NCBI GenBank assembly: GCA_024138025.1 | Contig: JAMXBD010000433.1 | Location: forward strand, 248,001 to 312,000 | DNA from: Combretum micranthum | Taxonomy: Eukaryota > Streptophyta > Magnoliopsida > Myrtales > Combretaceae | Direction: 5' to 3' | Length of the DNA: 64,000 nucleotides | Shown: positions 46,170 through 58,546 of the stretch, piece after piece | How the letters are laid out: each line of letters starts with the position of its first letter | Position numbering within the stretch: the stretch's first letter is position 1 | The notes under the pieces: model-generated | The model's database searches: none | Told to the model about the DNA's origin: nothing | What the model saw: the letters and a program-made list of their open reading frames with translations, nothing else | Position numbers and translations under genes: made by a program

Positions 46170-49100
46170 AAAACAAAAGAAAAACTTAGATGGTGCTAAG
46201 TGGCAACGGGTAATTATGCTCAGCGACGGATCTAAAGGACGGTCAGAAGGGGTCCCAGTCCCCTGGTTGCCTTGGGATTTGTGTGTTTATAATAATATAT
46301 AGTAATATATAAAAGTCGAAAACGCACGTCCCATAGGTCAGGGTTCGACACCTAATGTTGGCATTTTAGTCTATCAAGACTTCATCTACCATATACCTGC
46401 TCTCATTTTTGTTTATCCAAGAGCTTCTTTTAGTGTAGACAATTCCTAATTATAACTTTTATTGAACTTCCCTAATATTTTAAAGATTATATCAGGAAGA
46501 TTTGAATAACATAAATTATATTTAAAATACTTTAATCGATTATTCTAATATTTTTAACACATGTATGTTATATTGGTTAATTACACGTCATTAGTAGTAG
46601 ATATTTTATTAATATATAGAATAAGTTACTATATATTATATTTAAAATACTTTTATATACTATTTTTTTTCTTCTATTTACATCAATCTTTTTAACAGTT
46701 CTTGATGCATTTGCTTTTAAAGACTTATTTTAATCAATTAATAATGTATTGGGAATAGAAATCTAATCGTTGATTATTTACTAGGTATTGTTAATTACAT
46801 AGACCTATCTAGGGAGAAAAGAGCTATAACACCTAGAAAATTTCATATACCGTTTCGTTAATTAGTATTTCAATAAATTTATTAGTTTTACTTATTAAAA
46901 ATATTACAACCATGCACACATATATTGGGTTTTTTTTTATGAAGTATTTTATAATATTGCTTGCCTCATTTTTATATTTTTATTAAAAAAGAAATGTCTT
47001 ACAAATGTAGGTTTTCCTCTATCTATAAGGAGAGTTTTTGATAGTATGCTTTAAATAGATTTTTGTGTACATAGTATTTTATTAAGCACCAAGCACCAAT
47101 TAAAACGTTGTCTTTTATAGCATCAATAATTTAATAAATACTATTAATAGTAAAATATGTTTTTCTTTGCAAAATTTATAATAAGTAAATATCTTATATC
47201 ATGCATTATAATTACTAGAAAAAAAAAAAAGAAAAAAGAACTTTTGTTAGATGAATTCGCAAGCAACAGGTTGGCCACCCAATCAAAAAGTCCTGGGTCC
47301 GTTCCAGATTATGCTTGTATGAAAATAACAAATTGTACCAGTAAAAAGAAGAATATAACAAATTATATGGCTGTTAAAAGAAAGCCCATACAAGTTGTGC
47401 TTATATTCAAAATGAACTAACTTAGGTGAGATCATAAATATCCTAATTTTGCTATAAAATGTTCAGTGTTAAATCTAAATATTCGATTAAAATTATGTAA
47501 CCAGTTATAGTATACTAACACTAATATAAAAGAGAGGTTCTTATCCATTAATACAATAACAAAATCTCAAAAGTTGTCTTAAACAAATATTAAAGCCAAA
47601 ATTGCCATTGTTGTTAAATTAACACAATTTTTTGTGAAGAAGATATTATACTTAAGAACAACAAAATTGTAACAAAAACTACAATGCAACATTATCAGGC
47701 AACTTACACGAATGAAAAGATCATTGAAAGATAATAATTAAATATTTATTTATTAAATCTATGAGAAAGTGAAGAGCCTTTTTATTGACATTGTGTCGCA
47801 ATAAACTTTTACAAAATTATTAAAATTGTAAAAGCATAAAGAAGTAAAGAGTCTTGTAATGTAATAATTAAACTAGGCGATTTGTTCATTAATTTTCTTT
47901 TGTTTTAAAAGTTGTAACTACATTACTAAGGAAAATATCCTTTTATGTAATATATAAGACACGAAAAGTAATACTAGAAAGGTATTATAATGAATAGATG
48001 ATAACAAAAAGATATTATACATAATTAAAAAATTAAATTGAAAAAGGTACATTCATAATGAAAAGTTCTCTAAAATTGTAGACCATACTAAATTTTAATA
48101 GTATCTTAATGTCGTTCATGCAATTCATCCATATTATAGCAGTAAAAGATACGGATAAATACATTTGAAAATGGTGATGACGCAGGTGAACCATGATAAG
48201 CAACATTATATTTTAATTACTTTTCCAAGCTCATAGTGCTTAATATCTCATAATTATTTAACCTAAAAGACAAGCAATTAATTATTAGGTACCAATGAGC
48301 CTAGGAGAACAATTGCTAGAACATCAATTAATCAATTAAATAATTAATTGATAAAAAAAACCCTAATTTTAAGAAGAAATTAGGATTTTCAAGTTGAAAA
48401 GATAAAGAAATCTTCACTTACTAAATATTACGAACCGAAAAGAAAAGATTTCAATGACACTCATGAATAATTGATATTCTGCACAAGATTCACTCATGTT
48501 TATACTCACCACAATTTCACGATTAATAAGAGTAAAGAACTCACCACAATCAAGAATCTTAATTGATAAGAGTAGGGTTAGAGCAAAAACTCAAAAAGGT
48601 AGACTTCCTCTAATAAAAAGTGGAGAATCAATCAACGACAAAATTAAGATTGCTTATAAGAGTCCCAAAAACTAATTAATGAAATTACTAAAATACCCCT
48701 AATAAAATCCAATGGTGTCAGGTCCTCGGACCAGTCCATCTACTTCAGCTAGAACCAGCCATGTCAACATGCCAATCTATGCGTTTGGCCCAAATTGGCA
48801 TCAATCCAGATTGACCTAGTTAGCTTAGCCCGAAAGAAAAACGAAATTTACTAGAATTTTAAATATATATTCATACTTTACTATAAATTTATAAAATATA
48901 ATCATCATATTATGCATTTTGTCTCTTCTTAAAGTATATACCTTATGTGGATTTAATAGTTAATTGATGGATTTTTAAATATAGATTTAGTTAAGTAATG
49001 CCATATACATTTATCTTTCATAATCAAAATATCTTATATTTTTAAATTTTATTGACCTTGGTTCGATCCCTAACACCCATATCATGTTTGCATTAAATCC

Positions 49101-49903
49101 CTAGTCTTGTTTTGACAACACTAATAAAAACATTAACAAAATAAAACGAAATAAGTATTTTGAGTTCACACAGCCTCTAACATGAATCGAGTCATGTAGT
49201 GTGGAAATTGTGCAAAACTCATAATTTTCTTTTCTTTTTTTTTTTTTTTTTCATCTTCAACATGACCCCATACACAGGCATATACCCAAGTTGTGTTATG
49301 CATAGAACCGATGTTCCTCCATGCGTTAGCTTATGTCCTCATCACAGCTTTTAACATAGCTTGTGTTGACACTCATATAGTTTTTTTCAATTTTTAAAAA
49401 AATTCCAAAACCATTGAAATTCATCCCCAATACATGAACAATTCTTTATCTTTATCTTGAAATGCTTCATAAACATTATAGTGATAGATTATGTGGTTTG
49501 GTTTTGGTTCTCATTAGGTAGTCACTAAGAGTAACATCTTGTAGGTTGAAGTGTTGATGCGATCACATGGAAAATTTCCCAATTTGTCTTTCATTTTTTG
49601 TTGTATCTTTTGTTAGGAAAAGAAAAAAGAAAAGAGGTGGTAAATTCTTGTTATCAAATTTACTTCCTCCATGTTATTTTATCATTAACATTACTTGAAC
49701 GAACTTAAGGACACTCTAAGAATGCTTAAGATTTACTAGATGGAGTGTACTCAAAATACTTGTTAAGTACTTATAATACTTGCAAATTTATATAAGAGAC
49801 AATATTGTATTACAAAATGGAGCACCCCTCTTTAGCTAATTTCTCTCACACTGAGATGTTATAGGCAATCTATTGGAAAAAGCAGGAAAAAACATTACAA
49901 CTT
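46170..49903. other. Intergenic DNA, nothing recognised
   Basis: AT-rich. Isolated B-box-like GGTTCGACACC (about 46,342) and GGTTCGATCCC (about 49,062) may mark old SINE remnants, but no A box or tail accompanies them clearly. Confidence 0.4.
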
Positions 49904-49975
49904 GCCGTTTGTGGTAATCGAACCCACGACCACATGGTTGAAAGCCATGTAGTCTACCAACTAACCTAAGACGAC
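49904..49975 (-). tRNA. tRNA-Glu(UUC)-like sequence, probably pseudogene or SINE head
   Basis: On the minus strand 72 nt fold as a tRNA. The acceptor is GTCGTCT against AAACGGC (one C-A mismatch, one T-G). The D arm is GGTT-AGTTGGTA-GACT. The anticodon stem CATGG/CCATG has loop CTTTCAA (anticodon TTC). The variable part is TGGTC and the T arm is GTGGG-TTCGATT-ACCAC (one mismatch). A box TAGGTTAGTTGG and B box GGTTCGATT are present. It does not match the standard nuclear or plastid tRNA-Glu sequences I know. The mismatches and the repeat-rich setting favour a tRNA-derived SINE or pseudogene over a working tRNA. Confidence 0.5.
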
Positions 49976-50186
49976 TTCCATTATTATTTTGTATATGTAA
50001 CTATAGTGGTATCACAACTTACTTTCTTGTCTTAACTCCTTTTATTTTGTATGAGGGAAGGGATAAAAATAATAAGAAACAGATAGCAAGGTTCAATTAA
50101 AACAAAATAACAAACAAATTGTTGCTAATAGTAGTGCCTCTGCTTTTGTTATCCACATGTTCGAAATTTTTAGGTTAAAACACAAA

Positions 50187-50211
50187 AGAGAGAGAGAGAG
50201 AGAGAGAGAGA
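50187..50211. repeat. (GA)n microsatellite
   Basis: About twelve AG units. Confidence 0.9.
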
Positions 50212-50419
50212 ATTATTGAGTAAAATAAATTTCCACCTAGTCCCAAGACAGCAATGTTGGATTTGACAAGAAAATACAAATATTTATTTTATCACTTCTT
50301 CTTAATCATCAACCAATGCATAGTACCATACAAAATCACATGCACAACAAGCCTAGCAATAAAATCATCTAAATATTTCTTTCTTCGCTAAAATCAAGCA
50401 CTATCCAAAGCCTCAAATA

Positions 50420-50729
50420 ATGTCACATTTGATACGTGGAAATCATTTAAAATGGAATGAGTGGAATGGGAAAAATGGATTGAAATAGAATGAGGGACAG
50501 AATGATAAATCCATTCATTTGTTTAAATACACTAAGGAATGGAATGGAATCGACATGCTATTTGTAAAAAAATATCCCTAGTAATTAATATGAATAATAA
50601 ATAACTACAAGGATAAAAAGATAATTGCAATAATAATCATTGAAAAAATGCAACCAAATATATGAATGGAAATGGAACTCGAAATCACAATTCTATTCTA
50701 GATTTATTCCTGCATACCAAACGTGACAT
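50420..50729. mobile_element. MITE (~310 bp)
   Basis: Terminal inverted repeat: left ATGTCACATTTGATACG; reverse complement of right ATGTCACGTTTGGTATG. The interior carries GGAATGGAATGG / ATTCTATTC motifs typical of plant MITEs of this kind and has no coding capacity. Target duplication ambiguous, so superfamily is left open. Confidence 0.62.
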
Positions 50730-51800
50730 GAAGATTTAGTAATAAAAAACATATTTGATTTTAATGAAATAATTAATGGGTTCAATAATGTTGCATGTTG
50801 AGTACCTCTTTTTTAGGTAAGAAAATTTGAGAGTTCAGATACAACATGAGTGTATTTGAAAAGATTTCATCTTTAGTAAAAAATAATTAATGGGTTATCC
50901 TTAAAATACACAAAAAAAAAAAGACTAACCTCACAATGACCATGAAATAGGTAGTAGTAGTTTTAAACATCAACTCAAGAGATTAGTGAAAGTTTATATA
51001 GGGAAAAAGGAAAAAGAGTATATCTGTTGTCATTCTTTTTCTCTTTTTCTATCACTAATATCCTCTGTTCTACTTTGCTTCTCTATGTCCTTCCCAAGGA
51101 GAATACCCATCTTTCATCCCTTTTTGAGTTTAACAAGAAGAAGATATTTTTTTTTAAAAAAAAAAGCATTATTAATTCTGACTTTTTTTCCTATAAATCT
51201 AACGCAGAGCGCTACATGGATATGTAATTAGCTTAGTAGACCTTGTGTTACACATTGCCAATGTGATTGGTCCATATATCCACATTAGCAAACAACAATG
51301 AATGGATTTAGCTAAGGTACATAAATGTACATGATAAGTTTAATTTGATAGCAAAATAACATATTAAGTTAGTCAACTTACAAAAGATGGCCAACAATAT
51401 CACCCTACTAATAAGCTGGTAGATTGCAACCTATCAAAATTAATGGCGTTGCCGACTCTCTTAAGTTAAGGTGGTCATTATCTCTTCTTATTTATTTTTT
51501 AAGTTCTTTATATCTTCTAATTTGTATTTTCATTATCCTATTTAATTATACTATGTATTTAGGCTACTTATTATCAATCAATCAGAACTTGCACCTATCA
51601 TTAAAATAAATGGAAAAACTTAACATAGTTAACAAAAACCCTGGTATGTCAATGTTAGAAAGATAATAATTGTACTTTCCCTCCAAAAATTTTCTCACTG
51701 TCACATGTATACAATACCTTACATCATCAATTATTTTATCTACATATAATTTTAGAATATAAGCATTATGGAGTTGCAGTGTTATGTTAAAAACTATAAT
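50730..51800. other. Intergenic DNA, nothing recognised
   Basis: No gene. Overlapping open frames at 50,986-51,231 are T-rich low-complexity sequence. Confidence 0.4.
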
Positions 51801-51806
51801 TATAGG

Positions 51807-51960
51807 GTTAATATCAAATTTGGTACCTGAACTTTGCCCAAAAATTCAATTAGGTTCCTGAACTTTCAAAAGTCTAATTTTAGTACATGAACGTACTTTT
51901 GAGGCCATTTTTAATACCTCTTCTAACTCCATTAAAACATCTGCTGACGTGTCAATTTCG
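51807..51960 (+). mobile_element. MITE terminus fragment (GGGTTAATATC type)
   Basis: GGGTTAATATCAAATTTGG, then repeated GTACCTGAACTTT / GGTTCCTGAACTTT / GTACATGAAC units, ends with TGACGTGTCAATTTCG. This is the well-known terminal organisation of a plant MULE-type MITE group. A matching right end was not found before the A-run at about 52,108, so the copy looks truncated. Confidence 0.5.
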
Positions 51961-52782
51961 ACCAATAAGCAATTGCCACTTGTAAATTCAATAAAAGAAA
52001 GAACTCAGACAACATAACTTGGGTTAGAGCATGCGGGTGGGAAAAATTTAAACAGTGGTCACGTGATTTTGTAAAGTTAAAACGATAGGTGTTAAAATTA
52101 GTAACTAAAAAAAAAAAAAAAAAAAAACCCTCCATGTTGGAGAATGATAGTGATGATGAACAATGAAAGCATATGATATGTAATCTAGTGAATTCCGACA
52201 AAATCGTATCAAAGGATGAACAAAAACCTTAACCTCCACACTAAAGGTTCAAAATCCTCAAATTACCTCTTCATCTAAAGGACGAATGAAAATCCAGAAC
52301 TTAACTACACGACAGAACACAAACACTAGCTGTCCCATTAAACAACTAGTAAAAAAAGGAAGCTATAATGAGAATGATGTTTGTCGCCATAAAGCCATGT
52401 GAAAGGCAATTTTATGAACCACTTTTAAAACTTTCCTTTTCCCTTTTCTCTTTCCATTTCAACATTATGCGGTTTAGTAAGCTGGCATGTATATATATAT
52501 ATATATATATGTACGTATATCTGTCTACTATTCTTCAAGAAACCCTATCTAGTTGTTGTATGTTAGCCATCTTAAGGTTTGCGACACCATGTACATGTAT
52601 TTTTTGAATAACTTTATGTCATAATCTGCTTAGTCCAACCCAGACATTTGGATTTGTGCATTTTCATTGACCATGCATTTATGAGCTAATTAGAATTGCA
52701 TAATATTCATTGACCATGTGGTGGGGGCTTTCCCATAGTGTTTGCTGATTAGATCTAAATAGTAATCATGTGCTAGAGGTGA
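51961..52782. other. Intergenic DNA, nothing recognised
   Basis: Contains a 20-base A run (about 52,107-52,127) and a short (AT)n (about 52,491-52,510). No gene. Confidence 0.4.
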
Positions 52783-53028
52783 AATACTTATAATCCTCCG
52801 TGATTGTGGCGAATTTTACTCTTATCAATCTCTGGATTGTGGCAAGTACAAACACCAACAAGTGGTTGTGAGTAATATCAACTTCTTGTTCGTGTTATAT
52901 CCAAGTTACTTTCTTTGTGCGTAATCTAAGTTATGTAAAGGTTCATTTTCCTTACCACTCGTGATATCCTAGGTGCTTATATTAGTTTTCTTATTAATGT
53001 CCTAATGATTGTCCTCCTACGCACATCA
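52783..53028 (+). repeat. 5' LTR remnant of Ty3 element
   Basis: Aligns with 58,301-58,546. It ends GCACATCA before the primer site. Sequence upstream of about 52,783 does not match the rest of the 3' LTR, so the 5' part is deleted or replaced. Confidence 0.75.
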
Positions 53029-53035
53029 TGATTTT

Positions 53036-53047
53036 TGGTATCAAAGC
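53036..53047 (+). other. Primer-binding site (tRNA-Met type)
   Basis: TGGTATCAAAGC, eight bases after the LTR end, differs at one base from the common TGGTATCAGAGC. Confidence 0.75.
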
Positions 53048-53389
53048 TCATGTTATGGTTAGTGGCCCCTACAATTTTGGTGATTGCAACTCATTCAGAA
53101 TGTCAAATGAAAAGCATAGTTAGCAATTTTGGTGAGGAGGTTAAGAGCGAAGTTTGTGGAAATAGGGGAACCCCAAGTGATGATAATAATCATGTTCAGC
53201 CTAACATTGAATAGCATAAGCCAATAGTTGCAGACTTTGAATAACACGGTTAATACCCTAGAACAAACAATGCAATAATTGTTACAAAAGCCTAATGTGT
53301 TACTACCCCATGTGGAAGCACCATCACCACAACTGCCACCTGATCCTAAAAGCCGAGGAGATATTAAAAGGAATTACGCATAATATAGT

Positions 53390-54339
53390 GATGTCTATGA
53401 TAGAGAGTTTAGACCCCCAAGAAGGATAGAACATGTGAAATTGCAAATGTCTTCCTTTTCAAGAAGTGGATCCGTAAATGATTATCTCGATTAGGAAGAT
53501 AAGATGGAAAGATTGTTTGAGTGTTATGATGTTAAAGAACATACATTGGTTAGATTAGTAGCGGTGGAGTTTATAGGATATGCCACGTTATGGTGGAAAA
53601 ATCTACTATCAACCTATAGGAAGGGTGAAGAAATGAAGATCAAAACATGGCTGGAGATGAAACGAGTATTAAGAAAGCATTTTGTTCCTACATACTATAA
53701 ATAGGAAGTCGATAGGCACCTTCAATCATTAAGGCAAGGGGGCAAGAGCATAGAGGAGTATGTTCAAGAGTTTGAGCCTTTGAAGATTAGAAGTGGGGCA
53801 GTAGAGCCACCTGAACAAACAATTGTAAGATTTTTTATTGGTTTGAAATATGAAATTGCATGTATTGTGGAGTTATAGCTATGACACACTAGAAGAGGCT
53901 ATTCAATTAGCTCTCAAGATCAAGAGACAGCGGAAGAATAGTCCCTATAAGTCTATTGCAGGTAATTTCTAATCCTCAAAAATTTTATACTTTTGATACT
54001 AGTAGGAGTGAAAAGGGATACTCTAACAAATCTAGTGATAAAGGAAGTGAAAGTGTAGTTAACAAGGGTAAAGCTATCATTAATCCTGATAAAGATAAGA
54101 AAAAGGATGGTGTCGTTAATTCTAGTGGGAAAAATCAACAAATTAAATGTCTTAAGTGTCTAGGATATTGGCATATTGCTTCTCAATGTCCTAATAGAAG
54201 AATTATGATGAATATTAGAGGGGACATAGTGAGTGAGGATGAAGATGAGGATTTTGAAGAGTCTAGTGATCTATTAGCAGCCCTTGATGAGTATTATGGG
54301 GATGAAGATGTTGAAACTTATGAAGAGAAGGGTTCATAA
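53390..54339 (+). pseudogene. Ty3 gag relic with zinc knuckle
   Basis: Capsid gene of the retrotransposon. The block 53,504-53,704 has VAVEFIGYATLWWKNLL and WLEMKRVLRKHFVPTYY, the retrotransposon gag core, and ends in TAG. The reading then continues to the QGGKSIEEYVQEFE-like segment (53,735-53,775), broken by further stops. The C-terminal frame (53,956-54,339) is Lys/Asp-rich, then has CLKCLGYWHIASQC (C-x2-C-x4-H-x4-C knuckle, about 54,149-54,190) and an acidic tail. At least three breaks make it non-functional. Confidence 0.82.
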
Positions 54340-54345
54340 CAGTAT

Positions 54346-54792
54346 ATGAGTATTAATGTATTGAGAAGATTACTAAGTGTATCTCCAATAGTTGATGAAG
54401 AACAAAGAGAGAAATTGTTTTATATTGCTTGGAGAATAAAGGGGAATTTATGCATATTTATCATGGATGGAGGGAGTTGCACTTATGTGGTTGCTGCAAA
54501 TATTGTGGATAAGTTTAAATTAGCCCCTATGCCACATCCAAAACCATACAAACTTCATTGGTTAAGTGAGCAGGGTGTTTTGCATGTCATGCAACAAGTG
54601 AAGGTTCATTTTTATATTGGGGAAAAGTATAAGGATGAAATTACATGTGATGTACTGCCCATGTGTGCATCCTATCTCTTATTGGGTGGACCATGGATGT
54701 TTAATCATAATACTTATGCTCTCCAAAACGATGGCAAAAGAATAGTCTTGAAGCCTATGTCACCTGCAGAAGTGAAAGAGACTCAAACGTAG
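54346..54792 (+). pseudogene. Ty3 aspartic protease segment
   Basis: Still an open 148-codon frame. The family motif I-D-G-G-S-C-T-N-V is present as MDGGSCTYVVAANIVDKFKL (about 54,463-54,522), with the G-S replacing the usual T-G/S-G as is normal in this subgroup. It is followed by HPKPYKLHWL, CDVLPM and LLGGPWMFNH. Protease would process gag-pol. The frame ends in TAG just before the RT region, where the family normally reads through, so it is part of a broken polyprotein. Confidence 0.8.
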
Positions 54793-56300
54793 ATGAGCAG
54801 AATTATGAAGAAGAAGTCACTTTTCATGACTAAAGGGGACATATTTCAAGCCATCCAGGAAAGGGAACCAATCTATATGCTTAAGATCAAACGAATAATG
54901 GAGATGCAAGAACAAGATTCTTTCCCCCAAAAGATTCAACAATTGTTGTTTGAATATGCCGATGTATTTCCTAAGGATTTGTTTATGGGGTTACCACCTA
55001 TAAGAGGAATAGAGCATGCCATAAACTTATAACCTAGGGTTGTTTTACCCAATCGACAACATATCAAATGAATCTTGAAGAAGCAAAAGAATTGAAGGGG
55101 TAGGTTAATGAACTAGTAGAGAAAGGATATGTCAGAGAGAGTACTAATCCTTGTGCAGTACTCTTCTTGTTGGTACCAAAGAAAGATAAGGCATAGAGGA
55201 CGTGCATTGATTGTCAAGCCATTAACAAGACTGCCATGAAGTATCATTACACCATCCTACATTTAGATGATATGTTAGATGAATTGAATGAAGCTTAATT
55301 ATTTTCAAAGGTAGATCTTAAAAGTGGTTACCATTAGATATGGATAAGAGTGGGAGACAAGTGGAAAACTGCTTCCAAAACCAGACATGGTTTGTATGAG
55401 TTTTATAAGGTTTATGAACCATGTGTTGAGAGAATATCTGCGAAAATTTGTAATAGTGTATTTTGATGATATCCTGGTATATATCAAAGACTTTGATAGT
55501 CATGTAAACCATTTACGAATGGTGTTTAAAGTTTTAAGGTATGAGAAGCTATTCGGCAATTTGAAGAAATGTTCTTTCTATCAACTTGAGGTAATATTTT
55601 TATGATTTGTAGTTTCTGGAGCAGGAATTCAAGTAGATGAGGAAAAGGTTTAAGCAATTGTTGACTAGCCTATACCTATATCAATTACTAAAGTCAGAAG
55701 TTTTCATGGACTTGTATCATTTTATCAAAGGTTTATCAGGAATTTTAGTAGTATTGTAAGTCCGCTCATTGAGCTTACCAAGAAAAGTGTTGCATTTATA
55801 TGGAGTGATAAGGTACAAAAAAGTTTTGATGAGATTAAAGCTAAATTGACTAGTGATCCTTTGGTAGCACTACCTGACTTCAAGAAGACCTTTGGGCTAG
55901 AATGTGATGCTTCGGGAGTTGGAGTTGGCACAGTATTAATGCAGGAAAAGAGACCTATTACTTATTTTAATGAGAAATTGAGTGGTGTTATATTGAATTA
56001 TTCCATCTATGATAAGGAGTTTTATGCTTTGATTCGACTACTCATGGTATGGCAGCATTATTTGCTACCTAAGGAGTTCATCATCTATACTGATCATGAA
56101 ACATTGAAGTATTACAAGAATCAACGGAGGCTTTCTCGAAGGGAGGTGAGATAGGTAGAATTTTTAGAGAGTTTTGCTTATGTTATTAAGTACAAGAAGG
56201 GGAATACCAATGTGGTTGCTGGTCTACTATCACGAAGGTATGCTCCTATTACATCTCTACAAACTAAAATGTTAGGATTTAAATTAATGAAGAATTAGTA
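54793..56300 (+). pseudogene. Ty3 reverse transcriptase and RNase H relic
   Basis: RT blocks recognisable in mixed frames: FADVFPKDL-like lead (54,950-54,985), ARTCIDCQAINK-like (55,195-55,230), FSKVDLKSGYH followed by TAG (55,303-55,337), then KTASKTRHGLYEF (55,366-55,404). About 14 codons normally containing the PFGL motif are missing. The polymerase YFDDILVY follows in another frame (55,459-55,482). RNase H is better preserved at 55,846-56,154: [16 protein letters not shown] (catalytic Asp), [20 protein letters not shown] and [10 protein letters not shown]. Several stops occur. Non-functional. Confidence 0.85.
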
Positions 56301-57520
56301 TGCTGTAGATGTCAATTTTGGATCTATTATGACTAGAATTGTGGGAGGAACGGCCATGGATGGATATCATTTGACAAATGGATTTTTATATAGATATGGG
56401 AAGTTGTGTATTTCAACTAGAACTATTTGGGAATTATTAGTGCATGGGGCACATGCAGGTGGATTATCTGGACATTTAGGAGAGAAAAGGACATTGGAAT
56501 TACTAAGGGAACATTTTTATTAGAAAGGAATGGTGAAAGATGTTCATTAAGTGATTGAGAGATGTGCAATTTAGAAGAGAGCACAAGGGAAGAAAGAGTC
56601 TTGGGGAGAGTATATGCCATTACCTTTACCTTCACGGCCTTAGAGTGATATTAGTATGGATTTTATTTTAGGATTGCCTAGAACACAAAAGGGTCAAGAT
56701 TCGATCGTGGTCATTGTGGATCAATTTAGTAAAAGGGCACACTTCCTAGCCTGTCATAAAACAAATGATGCTTTGTATATTGCTAACTTCTTTTTGCAAG
56801 AAATTGTTCGATTGCATGGTGTCTCTCACAACACTGTATCTATTAGTGGTGTCAAATTTCTCAGTTTCTCCTGGAAAACTGTGTGGAAAACATTGGGAAC
56901 TAAATTGATGTATAATACTTCGTGTCATCCTCAAATAGACGAATAGATAGAAGTTGTTAATCGAACTCTTGGAACCTTACTTCGAGCTATAGTTGGCAAA
57001 AATCTTACCGATTGGGATTTGTGCCTACCTATTGTTGAATTTGCTTATAATAGGTCAACTAACATTTCTATTGGAAAATCTCCATTTAAAGTTGTGTATG
57101 GTTATGACCCCACTATTCCTATAGAATTAGTAGCTAAGCTAGCTACAAAAGAGGAAAGTATTAGTAGAGTTAAGCAAGCACGAGGGATTTAGAAAATTCA
57201 TGCATAGGCTTATGAGTATCTTATTAAGAAGACCCAAGGGTAACAAAAGCACCAACGAATAAGCATAAAAGATCAAAGACATTTAATCCAGGAGATCTTG
57301 TTTAGATTCATCTTGGGAAAGACAGATTTCCTAATAAAAATCTCAGAAGCTATCATCTAGATTGGACAATCCTTTTCACATCATTGAGAAGATTAACAAT
57401 AATGTTGATCGCCTTAATTTACCCGGAAACTAAGGATTTTCTACAACTTTTAATATCTCTTATCTCTCACCATATGTTCTTGATGATGATGAGGAGGAGG
57501 ATTATGTTGTAGAAGAACCA
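56301..57520 (+). pseudogene. Ty3 integrase relic
   Basis: H-H-C-C zinc domain remnant: HAGGLSGHLGEKRTLELL (56,440-56,505), then VIERCAI at 56,552-56,572. The core starts SMDFILGLPRTQKGQDSI (56,653-56,706; first catalytic Asp), followed by VDQFSKRAHFLACHKT. The segment around the second Asp reads SISGVKFLSFSWKTVWK, where the family usually has S-D-R-D-, so the catalytic Asp appears lost. VNRTLGTLLRA (third acidic residue region) and DWDLCLPIVEFAYNRS follow after a TAG. A tail near 57,440 reads FNISYLSPYVLDDD. Non-functional. Confidence 0.83.
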
Positions 57521-58049
57521 TCAAATTTGATGACAAATCTCCATCAACCTTGCGTAGATGACGGGAATTGACCTGAAGGTCCTATTACAAGTTCAAAAGC
57601 TAGAGGATTGAAAAATCTAGTGTTAAGAGTGATGACAGATTGTTTGAAGCAAAATGAAGAGATATTTATCTCAACTTATGGATTGCATATAGAGCATGAA
57701 TATTTGGAGTATGAGTTGTTAACATTGAAGGAAGAACATGAAGAATGGACTAACAAAAGCAAGGAAAGAAGCCTTCGACTTTTGCCTCAATAGTAGTAGA
57801 ATCAGAGGAATCATACATTGGAAGTCATCGAAGCTAAACCAGAAACCATCATGCCCAAGAAGTCATTGGTCGAGCCCTCAATCGTACCCTCGATAGAATC
57901 TATTTGATTCCACAGAACTGATCGAGCCCTAGCATGTCTTTGGTCTAGCCCTCAACCATTCCCACAACAGAACCTATTTAACACCAGTAGATGCCGCGGT
58001 GTTATTTAAATCAAGTTTATGCTCATGGATCATTCTACGATATTTGGGG
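57521..58049 (+). other. Ty3 3' internal region
   Basis: Acidic C-terminal tail and untranslated sequence of the element, with repeated TCGAGCCCT(C/A) motifs at 57,870-57,950. It ends with the T/G-rich TATTTGGGG just before the LTR start TGTGAAAC, a poor but plausible polypurine site. The open frame 57,608-57,793 is probably the end of the polyprotein reading rather than a separate gene. Confidence 0.6.
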
Positions 58050-58546
58050 TGTGAAACATAATGACTTTTAGATGGATTTAAATCTACTTTCCTATTTTAG
58101 ACAAATTTAAATCTTTCTTTTATTAATTACTTTCTATTTTATCGTTCTAATAGGATATTTTTGTTCTTTTCCTATTTTTATCTTAGATATATTTCTTGTT
58201 TTGCATATCAGGGATTAGTATAAATCAGAAGTTCCATTGACGTAATAAGGAAAATTTTGATGAATTGAATGAAATTTCCTTCTCTTAGAGAAAAACCATA
58301 ATTCTTATCAATTCGTTGTGATTGTGGCAAATTTTACTCTTATCAATCTTTGAATTATGGTGAGTAAAAACACTAGTGAATGATTGTGAGTAATATCAAC
58401 TTCTTATTTGTGTTTTATCCAAGTTACTTTCTTTGTGCATAATCTAAGTAACATAAAGATTTGTTCTCCTTGCCATTCGTGATATCCTAGGTGCTTATAT
58501 TAGTTTTCTTATTGATGTCCTATTGATTGTCCTCCTATGTATATCA
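58050..58546 (+). repeat. 3' LTR of Ty3 element
   Basis: About 497 bp, TGTGA to TATCA. The last 245 bp match the 5' remnant. It abuts the MULE coding sequence directly at 58,547. The left boundary is inferred from the TG start after TTTGGGG. Confidence 0.65.

Larger units (their letters stand above)
52783..58546 (+). mobile_element. Ty3/gypsy retrotransposon, truncated 5' LTR, multiply broken
   Basis: Domain order gag, zinc knuckle, protease, RT, RNase H, integrase identifies Ty3/gypsy. Only the last 245 bp of the 5' LTR remain (52,783-53,028). The full 3' LTR is about 58,050-58,546. The primer site TGGTATCAAAGC (53,036-53,047) is one base off the tRNA-Met type. The two LTR segments align with a constant 5,518 bp offset and no net indel, with about 30 differences in 228 bases, mostly transitions, so the element is old. 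No chromodomain was seen after integrase. Motif style suggests chromovirus affinity, unproven. Confidence 0.88.
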
